Part shown: in pieces, positions 31,860 through 41,700 of the stretch
Layout: each line of letters begins with the position of its first letter
How positions within the stretch are numbered: the first letter of the stretch is position 1
Assembly: GCA_900240875.1 (NCBI GenBank)
Contig: OESE01000221.1
Coordinates: 2,356,001-2,420,000 of the forward strand
Direction: 5' to 3'
DNA from: Crithidia expoeki
Lineage: Eukaryota; Euglenozoa; Kinetoplastea; Trypanosomatida; Trypanosomatidae
DNA: 64,000 nucleotides
Made by a program: the position numbers and the translations under genes
Notes under the pieces: model-generated
Databases searched by the model: none
What the model saw: only the letters and a program-made list of their open reading frames with translations
Told to the model about the DNA's origin: nothing

Positions 31860-32662
31860 AGCTCCAATGAACTGAAACTTAAAGGTGGGAAAGCTAACAA
31901 GTAGATGAAAGCACAGAACAGCTTTCACAAAAAGAAAAAAGCAATGAGTTTTCTTAACAGCACCACGCGAAAAACACTGCCCACAGTGGAGGGGAATCCC
32001 GATGAGGAAAAAGCAATGGGAGAAGAAAGGCAAGTAACGCTTTGCACGCACTAACAGAAGCTAAAAGTACTGTAAAACCACAGCAAGTATAATTCGCAAG
32101 GCAAGCAAATGCAGAGAGTGACAAAGAAAATAAGACGGGTTGCGGGAAAAAGACAGGCATGAGAGGTAATCGTAGCTTGCAATGGGTGCTTTGCATGTTG
32201 ATGTAACGTTTAAAGAGGGTTGCTGTAGTAGAATATTGGCAAGGATCGCTTATGTCCCTTTGATAAGGTAGCCCTAGCCAACAGTTTAAAGTACTCTTGG
32301 TGTTAACGTTTCTTGAGGGGTTCTTTTTTTGGACCGTGTAGTGAATGGCAGGGCGAAATGTGCCATGAGAGTTAACAGGAGCACGAAGGTGTTGAAGAGA
32401 AAACAAACATGTAGTTCAGAGCACTTTCAAGAACAAGCTCAGAATGGATAGAAGGACACGCAACCGACAACGCCACTTCCAACAAAATACAGAAAGCGAA
32501 GAGAAAAATAAAACAGAAATAAAGACGACGAAGTTTGATAACACGCCAACCTTACGAGAAAAACAAATACGGTGGCTCTTAAATAGCCACGTTTGTTAGC
32601 CCCCTTAAGTGAGCACACCACTGAGAGTTGTGAGCTAGATATCGTTGCGGTTTTACACATCA
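31860..32662. other. Intergenic region (0.8 kb), no supported gene
   Basis: Spacer between SDHAF4 and the zinc-finger gene, with the pyrimidine tracts and AGs expected upstream of 31859 on the minus strand. Nothing else is recognised. Confidence 0.6.
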
Positions 32663-32986
32663 CTAAAAGTCGTAACAGCGCCCGTTAACCTCCCAATCAC
32701 CGTACCGGGTAGGGTCTGGCTGGGTGCTGCCAATGACACGTCCCGTCTCCTCGTCCACCACGTTCGTTGGGATCGCACCGGCCTGCTTGTTAAAGAGCGA
32801 CTCTGCAGACCCGAGGGAAGTCGTGAAGCGCTTCATGTCCTCCTCTGACATGCGCTGAGCCCTGAAGTGCTCATCGGGCTTGCCCAGCACAGCAAGACGG
32901 TGGGCGAGATACTGCTTGTCCTTAATGGCAGACACAAAGACATCCCCCTCCACGCCAATCAGCAGCGGCATGCAACGGCGAAGCAT
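32663..32986 (-). CDS. SDHAF4: Succinate dehydrogenase assembly factor 4 (DUF1674)
   Basis: A 107-residue protein ending in DPTRYGDWEVNGRCYDF (91-107), the diagnostic C-terminal motif of the DUF1674/SDHAF4 family (consensus D-P-T-R-Y-G-D-W-E...G-R-C-x-D-F). SDHAF4 binds the flavinated SDHA subunit in the mitochondrial matrix and helps assemble complex II. The region before it (about 20-90) is charged and helical. The short N-terminus MLRRCMPLLIG has the basic, hydrophobic look of an import signal. A candidate acceptor AG lies at 33024-33023 after TTTCTGCTAC, with another at 33000-32999. Length is typical for the family. Confidence 0.88.
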   Translation of the reverse strand: MLRRCMPLLIGVEGDVFVSAIKDKQYLAHRLAVLGKPDEHFRAQRMSEEDMKRFTTSLGSAESLFNKQAGAIPTNVVDEETGRVIGSTQPDPTRYGDWEVNGRCYDF

Positions 32987-33653
32987 GTTGTCTATTACCT
33001 GTTGTTATTGAGTTTTTTTTTTCTGTAGCAGAAACGTGGCAAGGACGTTCAAACGCGTTTTCGTGGATTTAATCGAATCTCAAGTCAACGAGTATGGGGA
33101 ATCCCAGCCATTGGCAGAAGCGTCGCGTAAATTATTAAAAAAAAAAAGAATTAACGACCGGTGAAACGTTGAGAAAGACAACAGAAGTCAAAGGCAATGA
33201 AGCAAGACGAGACAGGAGAAAAAAGTTGAAAAGAGTGCCGGTGAAAAAGGGGAAAGCTAGCATTGTTGGAAATCGGTCTGGAGCTTTAAAGAAAGCTCAA
33301 CACGTAGTCTGAAGAAAAACACTACCAATTAACAAAAACAATGAGCTCCTACCGCATACCGCAGCTGTGAGCACAATAGAAGCAAACTCAACGACTTGCA
33401 TAACCCTGGCAGGATTCTGCAGTTTGTCCTACTATTACGTTGTTGCTCTTACCGCTTCTTCTTGGCTTTGTGGGTGTGAATGTTCCACACCTAAGATCAG
33501 ACATGAAATTGGACAACTCACAGCTTCCTCTGGACTGTACCGAAATAAAAAGAAAAAGAGGGAAGGAGACAGGCTACAACAAAAGCTGCCCCACGTAGTA
33601 AGCAGCACTTATGTTGATGTCACTTTTTTGAACAAAAGGTAAAAAGGCTATGC

Positions 33654-33657
33654 ATAT

Positions 33658-33690
<33 letters not shown>
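33654..33690. repeat. Compound (TA)n(TG)n microsatellite
   Basis: About eleven TA units followed by five GT units. Confidence 0.9.
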
Positions 33691-34141
33691 TCTTTTTCCC
33701 GCGACAACAAAGTTGCGTTCTAAAAAGGCGGCACGATCGTGCTGCATATTAAAAAAACAGGTTGCGTCGTTCGAAGCAACGGCAGAAATTTACGTTGCGT
33801 CTCGATTCACGTGATTAAGAAATCAAATCAAAAACGAGGAAATAAAAAGTGGAGTACGATATGTGGCGGTGCATAGACCGCACGAACCTCCCCCCCCCCA
33901 AAAAAAAAAATAATAACAATAAAACGGTGGAGGGGAACAGCTACTAAAAGCACGAGCAAAAGCTTGGTTTCACCTTAGTGTGAAACAAAATATGGGAGTG
34001 TTGACTCAACGACACACACCTCCCCAGTTCTTGTAATCACAAAGAACACAGCACTTCATGATTTCAAAGGTGTACTTGTCCTTCTCCCTCTCCCGAGCCC
34101 GAGAAGGCAAAAAAAAAAAACGCGCTCCAGCTTTCTTTCTT

Positions 34142-34146
<5 letters not shown>

Positions 34147-34184
<38 letters not shown>
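34147..34184. repeat. (GT)19 microsatellite
   Basis: A perfect GT run of 38 bases, next to the decayed frame at 34297-35685. Confidence 0.95.
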
Positions 34185-34188
<4 letters not shown>

Positions 34189-34296
34189 AACGACAGTGCG
34201 GTGGGCGACGACAAATAAAACAAAGAAAAGAAATACGAGGGGTTGAAGAGACACAGTGCCTCCTTTACAGTCAGTATCCAGAGGAACAGGAGGCTA

Positions 34297-35685
34297 CTAC
34301 TTCTCTGTGCATTGCCTCCAAAATGACCTGGCGTACACAACCGTATTGACTTCCCTGCAAGTCACATTTTCTGTGGTGCCTGGTGTCTGCACAGAAGGCA
34401 GTGGCCCAAATGTGAAGCAGCAGGGGAAGGAATTCACCATGTTCGATGTGCTATGCACAGATTCACCCGCTGCCAACCCGAGTGGTGGCGCAGGGGGAGT
34501 GGAGAAATTTCGAGTTGAGGGAGCAGGTCGTTCGCCGAATGAAAAGCCAGAATGATTCGTGCCACCAGAAGGAGGAAGCTTTACTTCTTTGTTAGGCGCT
34601 GGTGACGCTGGTTCTGGTGACGGGCGAAGACTTGCTCTCAAAGACGTATCGATGGCTAACAACCGTTGAACAGCGTTGTTGATGAACATCAAATGCTTCA
34701 TCGCGTCAACAATGAGATGCCGTACCTTATAAAGTTGTGTTGTTGCCACCGAGCATCCCTTCCATGCAAATCGATAGAGGATGACAACGCACAGGCACGT
34801 TGTGGTGTGCCGTGTTAGGTCGAAGACACCCAGTTCACGAACACCGCTACCCTATACTACCCCTGGAATCACAATGATGACTGCATCTTCCGAGGAGAAT
34901 TTGGCAGCACTGGATTCAAGGAATTGCTTGAGCAACCCTTGTGCTTCTGGAGACAGTAACTCAGAGTAGTGGCAAGATGAGACATGGATTTCACGCCTCG
35001 TGCGCGCACAGTAGTCTTGGAGATAAAGGGTGCGATCAGGGTAATAATTTGTAGGCTCATCCGGGCCCATCCGCTTGTTCACAGGACGTCCATAGAAGAG
35101 GTGTTCACGCTGTGTCCCCACAGGGTGGCTAGTGATTGCGAGACAAATGCCACAAACAAAATCTCCTTCTGTAGCCTCAGGATCAAGTAACATGGCGATG
35201 TTGTCCTCAAGCTCGTGCGTGAGACAAAGCATTGCATCTGGATGTGCAGCGTTGGAAGCCAACTGCACTGTGCAGGATGCGGGAGGCAGCGAACTTGTAA
35301 TATCAGTGGCAACATTCAGTTCTCAAGTAGTTGGTACATGTAGCGTTTGCTGCGCGTGTGCGCTCACTCCCGATGTGTGAAAAAGTGTGTCATTGAAAGA
35401 TGGCGACAAAAGATTAATTTCCCAGGAAGAGCTCCTCCCTAGGAAATTCACTGTAGTCAAAGAGAAAGCCGGACGCCTGAGACTCAATTGGTAGTTGCTT
35501 TGGGTAATCTACCTTTCAAAAGCAGTCAAAAAGTCTGTAGGTTGAATTCCAGACTCATCAGCAATATAATATGTTTTTAAGTTCGTGTTACTTTGTAAAC
35601 AAGAGTTGATATTACTGTTTATGATGAAGAAGCGGTAGAAAACTACGTGGCTTTTTTTTTTGTTCACGAACCCGCGTGCCCTTCA
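34297..35685 (-). pseudogene. Decayed protein-coding frame with internal stops
   Basis: One minus-strand frame stays open over about 460 codons apart from three stops (TAG at 35509-35511, TGA at 35323-35325, TAG at 34852-34854). Random sequence would show some twenty. The composition is protein-like, for example DPEATEGDFVCGICLAITSH, FYGRPVNKRMGPDEPTNYYP and LLSPEAQGLLKQFLESSAAK, then after the last internal stop LYKVRHLIVDAMKHLMFINN and a Pro/Ser-rich tail. A neighbouring frame near 35400-35500 also reads sensibly (DYPKQLPIESQASGFLFDYS), so a frameshift may exist too. No ATG plus splice acceptor is obvious. I do not recognise the family. It is best read as a host gene in early decay. A nonstandard code is unlikely, because the other genes here use normal stops. 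Confidence 0.55.
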
Positions 35686-36082
35686 CCTTGACAGAGGTTT
35701 TTTTTTTACGTGTCAGGTGCAAGTCTTTTTTGCAGTAAATGAATGAACAACGCAGGAGAGGATGGAGCATACCTGAAGTGGTGTAGAGTCCCCATTAGAG
35801 GATTGCAACAACAGTCAGCTGTCAAAGGCAATTAATAATTGCAATCATGAAAACGCTGGCATTTTTGTTGCTTCGGCGAGCAGCCTGCTCGTTCTGACTG
35901 CGCTTTAAGTATTGTGAGACCATTGACGCTGTAGACTCACAGCTGCAATCGTGGATAGTTCTTCGCTTCATCGCAATAATTTCCTCCGTTGTACGAAAAG
36001 GATGCATGTGTCGACCTGACGCATTATGGGGGATTCGAATGATGACTGTAAAGATCAAAGTCACTGAGGTGGGACACAACAA
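35686..36082. other. Gene-poor segment, possible short coding remnant
   Basis: A minus-strand frame at 35822-36082 reads KRRTIHDCSCESTASMVSQY and QYLKRSQNEQAARRSNKNAS, which looks mildly protein-like. It has no ATG-plus-acceptor context. It may be another piece of decayed coding sequence. Confidence 0.35.
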
Positions 36083-36231
36083 TTATCGGGAAAATAATAG
36101 TAATAGTAATAATAGCTGATTCAAAAATAAAAAGAAAAGAAAGGCGGCTGACACACAGTATTCTGGAGTAGATGTGTATTGTTGTCTTTTACTTAAGGGG
36201 TTAAAAAGAACTCTCAATGATGTCTGTCTTC

Positions 36232-36257
36232 TGCGTACGCGCATGCGCATGCATGCA
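36232..36257. other. 26-nt strictly alternating purine-pyrimidine tract
   Basis: Every base alternates pyrimidine and purine, built from GCGTACGC and GCATGCGCATGC palindromes, a sequence type able to adopt Z-DNA or cruciform structure. It ends 33 bp before the boundary of the duplicated RAV1/DMXL fragment. Confidence 0.8.
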
Positions 36258-36289
36258 GTGCGGGCGGTACTGGCTTCCTTAGCAGCTGT

Positions 36290-36510
36290 CTCCTGCTGTG
36301 CCGTCAGCCCTTCCGTGAAGACGGCCGTCGCGAGGTTGCGTTCTGTCGACTGACTCCACAGCGCCTCCTCGTTGTCGCCGGCGAGCAGCTCCCGAAAGCC
36401 ATGGCCGATCGACGTGCCCGCCTCCGTCGTGCACACGATGCTGTCACGGCTGGAGAGGTCGAATTGAACTCCGGTAACGGAGTAGTCGTGCTGGGTCAGG
36501 ATGAATCGAT
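36290..36510 (-). pseudogene. 221-bp duplicated fragment of the RAV1/DMXL gene
   Basis: Aligned base by base, 36290-36510 matches 40509-40729 with only three substitutions and no gaps. It encodes the peptide running from ILTQHDYSVTGVQFDLSS through AVFTEGLTAQQE in the same orientation as the parent gene. One substitution changes SSCDS to SSRDS. Flanking sequence is unrelated on both sides. The frame stays open into the flanks (36083-36577), ending in a Leu-rich translation of non-coding sequence. This is a recent partial copy; whether it is transcribed into anything useful is unknown. Confidence 0.9.
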
Positions 36511-36568
36511 TCCAGTTTATTTTAAAAACGCTGCCACCACGGGTATCTCTTCCAATAAGCCGTAGCTT

Positions 36569-36643
36569 CTGGTTCAAAAAAGATGGTTAGTGGCGATGAT
36601 TTCTGTGCCCTCCACCTATTTTCAGTACCTACGGCTCACTCAC
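36569..36643 (-). other. Intron-like 75-nt element (candidate only)
   Basis: Minus strand: GTGAGT at 36643, a CACTAAC branch-like site and a short T-rich tract, then AG at 36570-36569. Removing it joins a 19-codon ATG frame (36700-36644, MPTAAQTRAAKQYDDLWGN) in phase to the frame that contains the duplicated fragment. The 3' part alone is equally explained as a trans-splice acceptor. Confidence 0.3.
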
Positions 36644-36700
36644 ATTACCCCACAGATCGTCGTATTGTTTTGCAGCTCGCGTCTGCGCTGCCGTGGGCAT

Positions 36701-37156
36701 CTCCTTTCTTTCTGAGGAGCGTTCCTACCCACTCATGTTTCGCTTTTCTTACTCTCTAGTGTCAAACAATCGCGTGCTCGATCCCGAAGGCTATGAATCA
36801 TTTCCTTTCTCGCCAACCGCACGTCACATCCCCCCAGTACAGAAAGGGTATCAGGAGACCACAAACTCGCATTTACGGACTTGCCTCGCGGAATCGGCAA
36901 CGCACACAGTTGATTGTTAATACCTTTTCAATGAACGGCCTAATCTCTCGGTGGTTGCTGCTTCATCTCCATGTACCGCTGCAAGTCCAAATAATGTGCC
37001 GTTAAACAGCTGCTGGTGAGTTGTTACAAAAAAAAAAAAGGACCTTCGGTAGCGACACCACAGACCGTCAAGCTGTTTTTTCCGCCTCAAAACCACGCGC
37101 TGGCTCCAATCCGAGCAGAGGAGTGCGGTCTAATGGGCAGCACACGTTTTCCCTTA
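36701..37156. other. Gene-poor segment
   Basis: No protein-like minus-strand frame. A plus-strand frame at 36693-36920 is short and against the direction of the array, so it is not called. Confidence 0.5.
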
Positions 37157-38140
37157 TCAGTATAAATACTTGAAAGAAAAACCAAAACAAAAATGATGCC
37201 CGCATCTCGACGACAGGGGTCCCGAGCAGACACAAAGGCTAATCATGCAGAGAAGAGTGTGCAGTGTGTCTCGGTAGGCTGCCACTGCATAACAGTTGGC
37301 TTCACACTTCCCGGAAACGAGGTCGTCTACATTAAGACTCTCAGGATCCAAAAGCGACATAGCGAGGGATGCTGCGCCTAGAATTGCAAATGTGTGAATT
37401 GGAGGCGCGTAGGACGACGCATCAGTGTGTGTACGAGGTGACTGATCCCCTGCCGCACTGGAAATTCCGTCCGCTGGAGCACCGGGTGTTGTCTGCTGGT
37501 GTGCTGGGTGTCTCGCCTGCGGCGGAACTGAGTGTGTAGTTGTCTAAAATACACTTTGCTTGGCTACTTGGGAACATCTGGTGATTGGTCAACACAGAGA
37601 CCGAACCCTTGTTCAAATGAAACCGTGATGTTTTGGCCAACGACGAAAGCTGCATTTGAGGTTGTAGGAAGAAAGTAAGCCGAACTGTTTTGAAATGAAG
37701 AAATGGTGCTCTGGTCTGCTGAGGGGGTCTCGGTGGATTCTGCACTTGCTGCCTCAAGGCAAGTCGAAGTGACTGACACAATTGATGCTTGCCTAAATAC
37801 AAATCGTTTGTTTTGTCTAACAAGATACAAGGGAATATGACCAGAGGAAGTTGCAGGATTTAGAGCCGCAGACGGCGCCACAGCAGCCGCTGTGCCTGCT
37901 TTGGCTTAAAACGCAAACCCGGAGGTAGAGGCAGTAAGCGGGCTACCGGCAAGAGAAGCGAAAGTTGATGCAATTCGCCTTTATGCGGTCGGAGATGCGT
38001 TTGCTCGTTGAAGCAAGAAAAAAGCACTGAACGGAGAATTAGAGGAGCTCCAATTAGTGGCTGGCAACGAACGTGGAAGCTGCTTGCTGTCGCTGCTGTT
38101 GCATGAGTGCAATTTGACCCGTGGTCTGTAACAGTGTTCT
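37157..38140 (-). pseudogene. Decayed Ser/Thr-rich coding remnants, two frames
   Basis: A minus-strand frame over about 38140-37564 reads as protein-like Ser/Thr/Ala-rich sequence (ESTETPSADQSTISSFQNSS, FVVGQNITVSFEQGFGLCVD) with internal stops upstream. From about 37520 another frame continues with a Pro/Ser/Thr-rich stretch, a hydrophobic segment (IHTFAILGAASLAMSLL) and DPESLNVDDLVSGKCEANCY. The composition suggests the remains of a secreted or surface protein with a glycosylatable stalk. No family is recognised. With 34297-35685 it may derive from one longer gene that was split, but nothing here proves a link. Confidence 0.4.
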
Positions 38141-38448
38141 CAAAGGATGCTTTTAGTCTTTTCTCTTTTGAGAAAATTCTGCTTCAGCTAAAAGCCGACA
38201 GCAGGAAACGGCATGGGATGATTCGTGAGGAGGGAAAACAATGCGCTACAGGCGCCGGCCGTGCGTATTTTTGTTTTTGTTCTTGTTTGTGCAGTAGACG
38301 CTATTGAGCTATAGCTCACACAACGAAAGTGATGCATGAGTAAAGACGAGGGAGAGAGAAACAAAAGTCGAAATAAACAAAGGGGTTGGCATGAGAAACA
38401 AAGGTGCGAGTGGTAAGCACCCGCTTTGAGCGATTGGAAGTGACCTAA

Positions 38449-38480
<32 letters not shown>

Positions 38481-38762
38481 TTATTTATTTATTTATTTAC
38501 TTATTTATTTATATTTATACATACCAGTTTTTATTACGTTACCCGTTTTCCTTTCTTCTCTCTTCTTCGTCTACGCAAAGCGTGCGACATGTTTATATCC
38601 GGAAGCCTTTTGACGTTCCAGAACACTTTGAAGCGGTTCATATTGCTCTCCATCGTTGAATATGAAATCAGCCATTGCATAAACACGTTATATGCATACA
38701 CACAGATATATACAGCAAAAGCCAAGGAAAAAAAATCGCTGGCGAGAAAATGTTGCATTCAA
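38141..38762. other. 3' flank of the RAV1/DMXL gene
   Basis: AT-rich sequence downstream of the RAV1/DMXL stop codon on the minus strand, dominated by the compound microsatellite at 38449-38512. No supported gene. Confidence 0.6.
38449..38512. repeat. Compound (AC)n(AT)n(TTTA)n microsatellite
   Basis: A CA run, then a TA run, then TTTA tetranucleotide repeats with one C interruption. Confidence 0.92.
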
Positions 38763-41700
38763 CTACACCTTACCCTCCACAGTCTCCAGAAGATCCGCCG
38801 ACACGGTGCTCCCTGCCGTGAAACGTGTGCGTGTCGCCTGCGCGATGACCGCAGCAGCAATTACCTTGCCATCCCGTAGCCCCGCTAGCAGCATTGACGG
38901 GCTGAAGACGATGTCCTCCACTGCACTGCGGCTCTGCACCTGCGGGGCTACTTGCACGCACGTCGCGGTCGTTAGGACGGACTCCAACGGCAGCCGCTTC
39001 AGAAACTCGGTGCCGATGACCGGCGCGGCCACCTCAGCCGCTGCACAACTCTTTGCGGTGATTCGAGTGGAAAGGGTGTCCGCGTTCACCCGGCGCTTCC
39101 CAGCTCCAGTGCCCGAGCTCCGCGTACTGCCCGCCACCGTGGCAGCAGAAGGCGGGTAGTACACAAAGACGTCCTCGCCCTCCTCGCGTATTCGCCGCTC
39201 AGCCTCCTTCATGGCGGCTCTGATGTGACGCAAATGCAGCAGCAACACCAAGCCCTTCGATGTCCCAAAGGCTACGAGAGGATCGTAGGCGCTCTTGGCG
39301 ACACAGGTGATGAGCACCGCAGCGCTGTCGATGCCCCCGGAGGCAGAAGCGGCACCAGGACCGGTAGCAGCGGCGGCAGCTGTCGTGTTTCCAGTAAACG
39401 TAGCTGCTCCCCCCGCCCCTGCGACAGACATCGGACAGAGCAAGGTGTTAAGCACCGATGTCACTGACATCGTCGCAATCACCGCTAGACGTCCCGTCTG
39501 CATTGAGTACGTCGCCATCAGGCCCTCCAACGAGACTATTAGCACCACCTGCAGCGGCGTCAGGTAAACGGCGTACGACGGTACAAAGGGCAGGGCGCAA
39601 CGGGCAGTGACGACCCCATCATCCAGCACCGTGTCGAATATTAACACCTCGCCCACCAACTCGCCGGTCTCCGCAGACGTCGCGGCAGCAGTACGTGCGC
39701 TTGGCCCCGTAGCAGGCGCAACGGGTGTCAGGGCAAACGACGAGTTCAGTGGAGGCGGTCGCAAGGATGTCGCCGCAGCAGCCCCGCCACTCACGCGCAC
39801 ACGCGGGTGTAAGTGCGGCTCCCGTGTGAGCCCCACAACAGCAATCAGTGAGCTGCGGTCGCCGCAGAAGGTGCAGGCGCGAATGCCGTACGGTGCGAAG
39901 AACAGCGGGAAGGTGAAAGCCGGCGCGCTCTCCACCGCTGCGGCGGAGAAGCGCCACCCAGCGACGGAGCCGTCCGACAGCCCCGCTGCGATGATGTAGC
40001 CGTTTGGCGAGAAAGCGACGGGAGTGACGGCGTGACGCTCCATCCGCTCCACCGACCACAGGAAACTGGACGGGTACGCGGCGGCAGCAGCAACGGACTG
40101 TCCACCAAAGGCGGCAGCCGCTCCAGTCAGTGCAGGCCCACTGGCCGGACCCATCCCCCACGCTGCCCACGCGTCGGTTCCCAGATTAGCGTTGATGCCT
40201 CCACTTCCCGCCGCACCACCAGAGGTTTTACCGCTAATATCCCCTCCTCCAACGTAGGGGTTGCTCTGACCGTGGCGCAGAGCACAACAAAAGCTGGCGA
40301 GGCACTCCTGCGAGGCGTAGGGGTAAAGGTCGATGTGCCCGTCCCGGTGCCGCGCCAGAAAGAAGGGCAGGTGTGGATGGCTGGACGGCATCGCGTTGGC
40401 CGCGACGGCGCAGCGCGGTCGACCCTCTAGCACTGACTTGGCAGCCAGCGCGGCGACGACGGCTGGCGTATGGGTGCCCTCTTGATGCTCCGCGGCGAGT
40501 CTCAGCCGCTCCTGCTGTGCCGTCAGCCCTTCCGTGAAGACGGCCGTCGCGAGGTTGCGTTCTGTCGACTGACTCCACAGCGCCTCCTCGTTGTCGCCGG
40601 CGAGCAGCTCCCGAAAGCCATGGCCGATCGACGTGCCCGCCTCCGTCGTGCACACGATGCTGTCACAGCTGGAGAGGTCGAATTGAACTCCGGTAACGGA
40701 GTAGTCGTGCTGGGTCAGAATGAGTCGATCCGTCAGCAGGGGGCGCTGCCCGTCGTCGTTGCTCATGTCTAGGGTAATGCCCAGCAGAAGCCATCGGAGA
40801 AGCGCGTGAGTGTGGTGGCGGCGCATCCACGCTAGCTGCAGGAAGGACAGCGCGGGACAGTACATCTCCCTTGTGTCATCCTTCTCACCGGGTATGTAAC
40901 GTGGGTCCTCAGAAGAAGTCTGTGTTGTCGTTTTGGGGAACTTTAAAGACGCACGTGTTAGCGGTGAGCCCAGCGACGAGTTCCCGGCAAGTGACACGGT
41001 GTGACTACGATGGGTCAGCACGGACGTCTCCTCGACCTCCCGCAACATCCCCGCCAACAACCTCCGTGCGGAGCCGTGCAGCGCTGTGACCCGCCGTAGC
41101 AACCGCAGCGCTGCTCGCGTTGGGGCCGCCAGCTGACGGCAGTGCGTCAGAGCGTGGGAAGGCAACGTCCAAAAAAGCTCCAGCTGCATTGTGCACAGCT
41201 CCAGCAGCATCACGGTGTTCTCCTCTATCCACTTCGTTGTTGACACAGTTGAATCGCACTTGCTGCTGTCACTGTTGGCGAGATGAGGAAAGGACGACGA
41301 CGCATCCTTGGGCTGGAGCGTCGTGCCCCCTCGCAGCCCTTCTGTTTTCGCAAGAACCACGTTGGAGTCGATCGTTGCGTTCTCTGAAGTGGCCGCCAGT
41401 GCAGCCTCCTCCGTCACCCCTCGTGGTCCAGCCAGCAGTGCCACCAACACAGCTCGCATGCGCAGCACGTCAAGGCGCACCTCGAGAAACACACCGTTCG
41501 GGTCTGTCAGTGGCCCTGGAGCGTATCGAGGCAACGCCATGTACAGCCGCAGCATCGTCTCTTCCGCCAGCGCGCCCCATTGCGTCGTGACATCGAGCAG
41601 CATCGTGGCGAGTAAGATGCGCCGCTGCGCCAGCATTGTCTGCGCGGCTGGCGAGAGCGGGCCGGAGTAGATAGTGACTGCGTCCAACGGACGCTGCGGC

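Larger units (their letters stand above)
32987..34296. other. Gene-poor region with microsatellites
   Basis: No protein-like frame. It holds a TA/GT run at 33654-33690, a C-run followed by an A-run near 33889-33911, and a (GT)19 run at 34147-34184. This is the start of the 5.8-kb gene desert between SDHAF4 and the RAV1/DMXL gene. Confidence 0.65.

Noticed and set aside
31860-32051. N-terminal extension of the zinc-finger frame by 64 codons
   Set aside because: A translation of the pyrimidine tract and acceptor zone; protein-like sequence begins at the ATG at 31859.
34297-35685. Reassigned stop codons as an explanation for the interrupted frame
   Set aside because: All flanking genes end normally and contain no in-frame stops, so a nuclear code change is not supported.
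36693-36920. Plus-strand frame of 75 codons in the gene desert
   Set aside because: Short, against the array direction, no protein-like pattern.
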